DNA from: Ixodes scapularis
Taxonomy: Eukaryota; Arthropoda; Arachnida; Ixodida; Ixodidae
Reading direction: 5' to 3'
Assembly: GCF_016920785.2 (NCBI RefSeq)
Contig: NW_024609880.1
Coordinates: 63,551,830 to 63,615,829, forward strand
Length of the DNA stretch: 64,000 nt
In this document: positions 56,974 through 64,000 of the stretch, in pieces
How positions within the stretch are numbered: position 1 is the first letter of the stretch
Layout: each line of letters opens with the position of its first letter
Program-made: the position numbers and the translations under genes
Notes under the pieces: generated by a model
What the model was told of the DNA's origin: nothing
What the model saw: the letters and a program-made list of their open reading frames with translations, nothing else
The model's database searches: none

Positions 56974-57708
56974 ATGAGCTGCGCTTAGAGTATCGGCACT
57001 CTTCCCCGACAGTGTTCTGAACGCCGCCATTTTGGTGTGGTGCTTGTGCAGAGCAGGCGCAACTGCCGATCATCATGATTCAAAAGTGCGACATCCTCAG
57101 CATTAGATTCGGTGCTAGGAAGCTCATGTAAGGTTGCTTTGCTTTGTCGCACACTGTTAAAAGTGGAGGACGGAAAAGTGTTTCTTGTGATTTCAAATAA
57201 AGCTTCAAATAAGTCGCAACCATGATTTTAAGCCACAATATGACCAAGTGTCGCTACTCTGAAGTGTAGCTTATTTAATGACACTATTCATGCTCTTGTT
57301 CAAGAGGCTTGTAATACCTGGAGGGGCCATGACGTAAGCCCCGTGGATTCCACAATCCACTACCTTTCGACACCTGCCTCTTCCTCATTGTTCCCGCTTG
57401 TGCCAGTAAATTAGCTACGGTTCAGAGTAACGACACTTGGCCATATTGTGGCTTAAAATCATGGTTGCCAGTTACCTGAAGCTTTATCTAAAATCACAGG
57501 AAACGCTTTTCCGTCTTCCACAAATGTTGAAACAACCCGCGACAGAGCACTGCAATATTGCATCAGCTTCCTAGCACCGCATCAAATGCTGAGGAAGTCG
57601 TACTTTTGGATCATGATGATAGGCAGTTGCGTTTGCTCTGAATAAGACCCAAAATGGCGGCACCCAAAACAATTTTGGGGGACGGAGTGCCGATACTTTA
57701 AAGCTCAT
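56974..57708. mobile_element. Foldback element with about 310-bp inverted arms
   Basis: The left arm (56974 to about 57287, starting ATGAGCTGCGCTTAGAGTAT) is the imperfect complement of the right arm (about 57395-57708, ending ATACTTTAAAGCTCAT). Inner landmarks CGACACTTGGTCATATTGTG and CACTTGGCCATATTGTGG match in inverted order. The arms enclose about 107 bp. A solo right-type arm occurs at 21029-21341. No coding region. Confidence 0.8.
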
Positions 57709-57741
57709 TTAGTGACTCTAAGCACGAAGTGAACTCGGGTG

Positions 57742-58884
57742 TATTATTTTCTCTTCGTCTTCATTGTTTATTGATTTCAATCATATCGAATAATGAACAC
57801 ATTATATCACGCTACGCTTGTGTAATTATTTGTCTTAGATTTATTAACCTGACCCAGTACTTAAACCATTCATTTATCGATAGTAAATCTTCCAATATAT
57901 TCTTTTAAATGTGAAGGTAAAAAGACACGGAGATTGATGATGATACAGACGCCAACGCCGCCCTCGGAAATTTTTTGAACATTAGAAATCAGCAGTTTGT
58001 CTGCCATCCGCCAGGTTGCGCAATAAAACACCCAAACAGTTTTTAATTGTTTTTAAAATTAGCTAAGCTCCACACCTATTCAAAAACCAAAGCAAGATAA
58101 CTGTGAAGATTTAATACATCGCAATGTATATCTATTCCAAACAATAAATGTTATTAGATGCCAATAAATCTGTTTGATGTCCAAAAAAGAAATGTGTCAA
58201 AAACGGGTAAGTTTGAACGGCTCCTGGAGCGTTATGACTTTCAAAATGAAAAAAAGCCATCGTCCACCTCTTGGGCAACCATTGTAGCTCTAAATGTTAT
58301 AGAAGATTTTATCATAGTTTAATTATTTCCTCAGCGGCATTTGAAGTACCACGACTCGAAGCACAAAAAAGTGCTACGTTTGATATAAAATATCTAAACA
58401 AAAATATTTTACACAACATTAAGTTTTTTTCTGCATATTACCAATTATAAGCACTACATCTGTAGCTAATTTCATTGCCCTAGCGCTTGTCAGTAAAGAC
58501 ATATTTGTGATGAGAAATGTCAATTTTAGGGCAATGTTTGGATGGATGAAAGAAAACAAAGTAGTGCAGATACCAAAAAAGTGTATCGTCAAATTCTGCT
58601 CCGACATCATCTTAACAAAACTGCTATATTGGAACCGTGTTATCTTTAATGGATCGTTCATGAAACATGAACTAGCGGAGCAAGTGAGGGTCCGCGCCAT
58701 CATATTCGCATCGTTATAAATGCGCATGAACAGGAAAAATCAACACACACATAATATCAAATGAAAGAGGATTGCATTGCCTTTCCAATGACATCAGTCC
58801 CACAAAACAGTATTTAAAAGGAGATGAGTAAAGACCTGCCAAAAAGTACCTAAACTGCCACATTCAGTGGGACCATGGCCTTAA
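57742..58884. repeat. 1.15-kb dispersed AT-rich repeat, copy 2
   Basis: Same orientation and nearly the same length as 11345-12497. It starts about 35 bp after the foldback element. The right boundary is shared precisely (..CAGTGGGACCATGGCCTTAA), after which the two loci diverge. Confidence 0.8.
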
Positions 58885-58990
58885 AATAGTTGATAGTCCA
58901 GCGGTGTGTCTGCCTTTTTTATTCGTCTCTGTGTGTGTGTCCTTAAAACGTTCAGCTGGCACTTTGACAATTATGAACCAACTAGCTCAG

Positions 58991-59114
58991 CTTCAAGCCG
59001 TCACGAATTTCTTGGCCAGTGGCGTTACGTGCGAGTATCCGTGAGTCCCACCAGTGCCAGTAAGCTCGTGTAAAGTGAAAAACATTCCAATTAAATATCG
59101 CTGCACCGCCCCTT
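58991..59114 (-). mobile_element. TTAA-target MITE, truncated copy 3
   Basis: It ends AATATCGCTGCACCGCCCCT followed by TTAA (59115). This is the inverted counterpart of the left end of 49979-50588. Homology (ACATTCCAATT, ACGAGCTTACTGGCA, GTGGGACTCA) extends back to about 58991 and then stops. Confidence 0.7.
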
Positions 59115-60104
59115 TAATGGTCATGCAAAGACAAAAGGCGCAAACTCTTTTCGTCACTGAGATGGCATGGCCGCTATACCGTGGGCCTAGCTGCACCTTC
59201 CTGATTGTTTTATCTGCTCGAAGGAAAACCAACGGTTGGTGCTCCGAGCGCATCGGGGTGCAGTATGCACCCATCGACTCCTAAAAATGCTTTACCGAAG
59301 ACCTAAAGGGGCGTGCTACTTACCAGTGCAGAGCGCAAGTTCGTCCGCTTCTTGCGCGGAGGTTATAGTGACGTCAGAACGTGGAGCTCTGGTTGGCTCC
59401 GATTAGAAAGAAAGTGGGTTGACCTCGAGGCAGAGCATCAAGGTATACCCTCTACCCTTTCAACTGGAGCCTTTCGGAGCTCGGAGTGCATTAGTTTAGA
59501 TAGTCCCGCAAAACAGATAACGAAATAACGGCGAGCGGCTCCTTTATTTCACACATTTATTTTCGAGTCAGGGCCGGGCTTCGAACGAGTATAAAATACC
59601 TTGCTTCCCAGAAGACGCAAAGGAAAAACTTAAGATGTGTTGCATGTGACAGATACTTAGTTGGGTCAGCCTGCCCGTGACTAGCGGCACGGCCTTTGGC
59701 TTCGCATTGCAACTATGGATGTAACCGACAGATCGAGAACCCAACCAAAATTTGACCCAATCATCGCTCCCCAGCAAATCAGATTGCGGCCGCCCGCCTC
59801 CCTATCTTGCAGTGTCATGCCCTTTCGAACAGCGAGGCGTTCCTTATCGACTGACCGCGCGCGCGCGCTACACTTTGTTGTTTTTATGAAATACGGAAGG
59901 GAGCCGGGCGGGCGGGCGAGACTGGCGAATTATCCGGCCTTGGTTCCGCGCTTTGGCCGTCGGACGGCAGGACAGTTGCCGCCAAGATGCGCTTGGATAA
60001 GAAGCCGAAACCAGAGTTCACGTCAAGACTAAATAATTAAAAAAAAAAAAAAAACATGATAAAATTCTTGGGATGCTTTATACTTGCCTAAAAAGGGTTG
60101 ATAT
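59115..60104. other. Unassigned GC-mixed sequence
   Basis: No gene recognised. GTGACGTCAGAACG..GAGCTCTGGTTGG at about 59371-59397 resembles the block at 60150-60190 and at 27045-27075, so pieces of that repeat family are present. Confidence 0.4.
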
Positions 60105-60690
60105 ACGCCTCGCAAGTGGGCTCATTTTCGTCTTCTGCGCATGAGAAAGGAAGTAGCGGTGACGTCTGAACGCCGAGCCCTGATTGGCTGATCGCGACCC
60201 CCTATCTCAGCGTCGTCTGCTCGTTTGCAACTTCGTCTGCGTCAGGGTGTAAGATAGACAGGTGGGGAAACCAGAGCCAAATGAGCGACCGGATTGTGTC
60301 CCCCTCGGTTTTCTCTTTTTCAGTGGCGCCATCTACGTGGAGCACCGCGAACTCTCACTCCGAGCGGGCGACCGGTGGCGACCGGCTAAACCGACGGAGA
60401 TTTCTCGTGGATTTTCAATGAAAGAATGTCGTGCTCTCGGTTTATTTTGCGCACTCTCCTATAAAGTTCCATGCAAATTCGATTCCAATTTTTTTCCTCT
60501 CGCCGCAGCGCCATCTGTCGCAAATCGGGAGTACCCGCAAGCAGACGAGTACACAATCCGGTCACGGCGCTGCGGTAGGCTTCTATGGGCCGTTTCCCCA
60601 CCTGTCTATTTTACACCCTGGTCTGCGTCTGTCTTACATTTCCTGCGACTTTCGGAAGTCGGGCGAGCTCGACTTCGCCTTTTAGAGAGG
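60105..60690. repeat. GCAGACGACG/GACGTC repeat family copy, interrupted by a hAT MITE
   Basis: GACGTCTGAACGCCGAGCCC, GATTGGCTGATCGCGACC, CAGCGTCGTCTGC and, after the inserted element, CTGTCTTACATTTCCTGCGACTTTCGGAAG match 62285-62470 in reverse orientation. The 60.2-kb copy differs chiefly by the 378-bp insertion at 60243-60620. Confidence 0.7.
60243..60620. mobile_element. hAT-type MITE with perfect 8-bp duplication
   Basis: CAGGGTGTAAGATAGACAGG.. (60243) and its inverse ..CCTGTCTATTTTACACCCTG (ending 60620) form 29-bp ends with one mismatch. GTCTGCGT flanks both sides exactly (60235-60242 and 60621-60628). The related repeat at 62.3 kb has the same junction without the element. A 203-codon frame starting inside it at 60262 runs out past the end of the element and is not a gene. 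Confidence 0.9.
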
Positions 60691-61492
60691 GCAGGCGAGA
60701 TAACTCGAGCGGTACGTTGTTTTTGTCTAACAACAAGCAGACGCGCATCAAGGAGGGAAGTCAAAGGACTCACTGGCGAGGTGCCCCGAGGCGCCGAGGT
60801 GGTTAGTGTCCGCAAGTTCCCTCCCAAATACTTTTCCCTCCTTTCGTGTGCGGCCAGACCCCTCATTTTTTAACGGCGTCGGCGGGTTGGCACAGTTAAC
60901 GTCGTCTGCTTTACGTCTGCTAGTCAAAGCGATGGCTGCTTTATCTTTCCTGCGTCTGTCGGAGATTCACCGGCGTTTCATTTTCACCGGCGAGAGTCAC
61001 TGTTGCCTCGGGAAACAAGGAGATAACAAGAGGAAGAAATTGACCTCTTAATCTAAAATTGAGGTCAGCGATCAAAGTATAATATGGGAAGGGTTCACAA
61101 GGGTCGCGCGGGCATATTCCATTCAGTACGCCAACCGGTCGTGGGTAGACGGTCGCCGAGTCGCGGAGTGCCTGCTAGGCCTAACTGCCGAACTCGCTTG
61201 GTCGCGTTCGGTGGAATCGTGGCCGTTGGAACTTTTCCCGGGTGTTTGTGGATCCAGCGTTCTTGTTCGTCGTGGTCTGTTTCAAGTACTTTTTACTTTT
61301 TTTCTTGCTGCTTGAAGTCGGGACGTGTGAGAAGCGCACGTAGAAAAATAAACGTCCGTGGGTCGTCGCGACCGCGACGCTGTAGGCCATGCTGATTTGA
61401 TCGTAAGAAGTGCGTAAGACAGCTTCGAAGCTGTCGTAGGATTCCGTCGTAACCTGCGCAAAACTTACGAATTCGTGAATAGGAATTTGTTC
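60691..61492. other. Unassigned sequence
   Basis: No gene recognised. Short pieces related to the surrounding GCAGACG repeat family occur near 60900-60960. Confidence 0.35.
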
Positions 61493-61496
61493 TTAA

Positions 61497-62232
61497 AGGG
61501 GCACTGACACATCAAAATCATATTTTATTTTACTATCCGAAACGATTGAAAGCGATGCCTGGACATTACCCTCAAAATTTGAAACTTGGGAATTCAGTAT
61601 TTCTGAATTTAAAAAAAAAAACAATTTCCAAATGCCGAATTTGAAGTTCCCGCGCGATCCGCGCCAGTGCAGTGAGTCAAATTTTGCGGTTTCCTGCGAC
61701 TTGACTTTCTTTCGGACCTCCGCTCCACGCTGTGAAGCTAAGCGCCGTTGCTACCGCGGCCCGAAGCGAGGAGGAGGCGAGCAGGCGGGATAGAAGGGTG
61801 CCGGCGCGGGAAAAAAACCGGTTTCGTCCCCGACTCGCCGATAATCCTCTGCTCGAGCGCCGCCAAGTTTTCCGAGGGAGCATACAAATCCAGGAAGCGA
61901 CATCACACCGAAATCTTATTTTCGGTATTTCAGAAAGAAAGGCCGTAGTGCGTTCGCAATTGCGTTAAAAAACATGTTTTACGATTGCCGTTATTAAATG
62001 TTATAGAAAGGTCGCCTACAAAGCTTCTAAATTTTCTGATTTTTGACGTCACCGATCAAAAGAAGCAAGGAGGTGAGCGCGGGAAATATAAACGCCAAAA
62101 ATAAAAAAGCGCGCGCGCGCGCGCGGGGAAATTTTTTTTCGCGATGCGGTTTTTTTTTGCGTGTTTATGACTACAACTTGCATCGTTTTAGACAATAAAA
62201 AAGAATACGACCTTTGGGGTGTCAGTGCCCCT
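61497..62232. mobile_element. TTAA-target MITE, second family
   Basis: AGGGGCACTGACAC (61497) is inverted as GTGTCAGTGCCCCT (ending 62232), with TTAA on both sides (61493-61496 and 62233-62236). The interior has no transposase. It includes a (GC)n run at 62109-62125. Confidence 0.87.
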
Positions 62233-62284
62233 TTAAGTTATGTCTTACGCACATTTTTGCCGTAAGATCGTTTCGTGAATCTGG

Positions 62285-62470
62285 CCTCTGCGCTTCCGAA
62301 AGTCGCAGGAAAGGTAAGACAGACGCAGACGACGTTGCGAGCAGACGACGTTGCAAAGGAGCAGACGACGCTCAGATAGGTGGTCGCGATCAGCCAATCA
62401 GGGCTCAGCGTTCTGACGTCACCGCTACCCCCTGCGCAAGAAGCAGACGAACTTGCCCTCCGCATAGAGG
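62285..62470 (-). repeat. GCAGACGACG/GACGTC repeat family copy without the hAT MITE
   Basis: Inverted relative to 60105-60690. It carries CTTCCGAAAGTCGCAGGAAA, GGTAAGACAGACGCAGACGA, GATCAGCCAATCAGGGCTC and GACGTCACCGCTACC. The junction GACAGACGCAGACGA is the uninterrupted version of the 60243-60620 target. Confidence 0.7.
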
Positions 62471-63399
62471 TTATTGATGATGCACAGAAAGTTTCTAATT
62501 GGAACTATGGCCTTAAAATAAACAAATAAAAGTTATTTTCTAAAAAAAAATTATGTTTACAGCAAAGCTGTTTATAGCTAGGGTCCCGTGGATTTTTGAT
62601 GTGCGTGAACAAAAACTCAGGTCCCAAAGTTGAGGCAAAATCGCTTCATTCTATGCAAAAGCTTATACGTCTCATCACATAAATATGTATTTTCAGTAGA
62701 TTAGTTATCAGAAGGCACCATTTTCAAGATCAGTAGACTCGCAGGTATACAGATAATAAAGGTCCCTCAAAGAATAGCCGCGATGCAACCCGCGTCGGCT
62801 ATGTTTACGCTCGCACCGCCCTCTCTTTGTCGTCGTTCCAAGCGCTTGCGTGCCTAGTTTCCTTTCGTTCCGCTCTCCCCATCAAGACAATAAATGTGTT
62901 TGTACCTTTGTTCAAAATTCTGTGTCACGCCTGTGCCGTGTCCTAAACAGCTTCGCTGGTAATCCACCTTCTTCTAAAGCTTCTTTTTTTTTTTTTTTAA
63001 ATAGGCTTTTGGGCAGACACTAATACGGCATTAACATTTTTTCTGTACGATGCGTAGTTTTTGCAGGAGTGATTGGGCCTGCGTTTTCTGAAACACCCTG
63101 CATATATTTATCCCGGCCAATCAGGAGGTTATGCTGGCACATCTTCAAAGTGGATCACAAAGAACAAGTGAAAACGCGCCGGTAACTTCCAGTTCCTCTT
63201 TAACGCGCCAACTAATAGTTTATAAAGCAATGCGCGTTCGGAAGCAGAAATTGCGGGCATTGCGCATGTGCTGAAACCCCGTTTTTTAGAAGTGCGAACA
63301 TCTGCGCATGCTCACCGTAGAGTGCCTGGATTTAAGAGAGTTTCCAAGCGCTCGATCGGGGTGATGTGGTTTATGGGCCGCGTTTGCAAACACAACACT
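62471..63399. other. Unassigned sequence
   Basis: No gene recognised. TTTCTGAAACACCCTGCATA at about 63086-63105 resembles the right terminus of an ACAGGGTGT-type element. ACAATAAATG at about 62887 is a polyadenylation-like motif of unknown meaning. Confidence 0.4.
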
Positions 63400-63550
63400 A
63401 GCTGCGTTCGATTTACCTACACCTCCTGCCTCCGCGCAGAAAAGTGTAGGGCGGTGTACTTCCGGTCGTGTCTAAATACACGTACCGGAAGTACACTGCC
63501 ATAGACTATTCTGCACTGGAGCAGGAGGTGAAAGTAAATCGAATGCAGCT
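63400..63550. mobile_element. Palindromic MITE
   Basis: AGCTGCGTTCGATTTAC (63400) pairs with GTAAATCGAATGCAGCT (ending 63550), and inner arms GTACTTCCGG/CCGGAAGTAC also pair, so almost the whole element is self-complementary. It lies about 7 bp from the next MITE. Confidence 0.7.
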
Positions 63551-63556
63551 CCGTTT

Positions 63557-63720
63557 CACTATGGTGCCTGGATCGCGTCTCCGACTGGTGTGTTTAGCGT
63601 CCTATGCTGTCCATACATCAAAAGTGGTCCCGAAGTGGCAACAAATGACGTCACAGAAGCCGAAGTGTCATGCCGTAGCCACTCGCGATCCTGGCGGTTG
63701 GCCGCAGAAATGCTGGCGAA
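63557..63720. mobile_element. MITE family E, left part
   Basis: TATGGTGCCTGGATCGCGTCTCCGACTGGT and CGATCCTGGCGG match the left half of 42302-42718, and GACGTCA is shared. The right end is not present. Confidence 0.65.
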
Positions 63721-63736
63721 TAGCCCGAGCAAACGC

Positions 63737-63905
63737 GAGCAGGGTGTCGAACCGGAACCGAACCGAACCGAAAACCGGAACAGAACCGTTATTTTTAGCC
63801 GAACCGGAACTGAACCGAACCGAAATCTTCGCCGCCATCTTGGAACTGAACCGGAACTGAACCGGAAAAAAATATAACGGTAACCGGTTCAAAACGGTTC
63901 ACGGT
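63737..63905. repeat. GAACCGG/ACCGAACCG short-motif repeat
   Basis: Dense copies of GAACCGAACCGAA, GGAACTGAACCG and CGGTTCAAAACGGTTC on both strands. It looks like a subterminal motif array of a DNA element, as in hAT ends, but no terminus or duplication is visible before the window ends. Confidence 0.5.
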
Positions 63906-64000
63906 ATTTTTTTTTGTTAGTATTACAAATTTATTATTATTGGCACGTGTATTCCTCTACGTATTGATCAAATCGTCATATACAGAATTGCAATGTATAA

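Noticed and set aside
60262..60873. 203-codon plus-strand frame as a gene
   Set aside because: It starts inside a hAT MITE and runs through its end into unrelated repeat sequence; the empty site at 62.3 kb shows the junction is an insertion.
62495..62515. Third copy of the 1.15-kb repeat end (ACTATGGCCTTAAAATA)
   Set aside because: Only about 17 bases match and nothing upstream aligns, so chance cannot be excluded.
1..64000. CRISPR array or prokaryotic operon
   Set aside because: The tandem repeats are degenerate satellites without uniform spacers, and the coding units have introns; composition and elements are eukaryotic.

Overview
This window looks like intergenic and intronic DNA from a repeat-rich arthropod genome, most likely a hard (ixodid) tick. 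That placement is an inference. It rests on a tRNA-derived SINE family with several copies, spliceosomal GT-AG introns, a Penelope-like element with a GIY-YIG domain, P-element, hAT, Harbinger-like and TTAA-target transposons, and very few host exons. I see no bacterial-style operons, rRNA genes or CRISPR arrays.

Only two host genes can be supported. The first is a complete 59-codon microprotein on the minus strand (18221-18400) that I recognise as the SMCO4 family; two decayed copies of its 3' half follow in tandem. The second is two consecutive exons (48583-48188, then 45159-44793, minus strand) of a glycosyltransferase family 92 (DUF23) gene. Their splice phases fit, and a repeat-filled 3 kb intron separates them.

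Three DNA-transposon coding units stand out. At 6566-9915 (+) is an intron-containing P-element-type transposase with all three catalytic acidic residues, broken by one frame change in a T8 run. At 28858-30831 (-) is a 657-codon transposase-like frame of a family I cannot name (motifs DFAEN, SDG, HGK..DG), broken by a single in-frame TGA where the family has Trp. At about 49776-51572 (+) is a heavily decayed second P-element-like copy, itself split by a TTAA-target MITE. Retroelement remnants are a non-LTR RNase H/3' end (13150-14078), a non-LTR reverse transcriptase piece (23770-22980, minus), a Penelope-like 3' portion (53345-54190) and a Gypsy-type integrase piece (55159-55698).

The rest is mainly non-autonomous elements. 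Several have target-site duplications readable in the sequence: hAT-type with 8 bp (16307-17373, 31492-33083, 60243-60620), Harbinger-like with TTA (14167-14836, 35147-35709) and TTAA-type (38086-38712, 49979-50588, 61497-62232). There are also foldback elements with arms up to about 310 bp, a 41-bp TTCGAA-rich satellite, two minisatellites, and two larger dispersed repeat pairs. The pairs are 11345-12497 with 57742-58884 (direct) and 27563-28442 with 35935-36830 (inverted). Nested insertions give a partial relative chronology.
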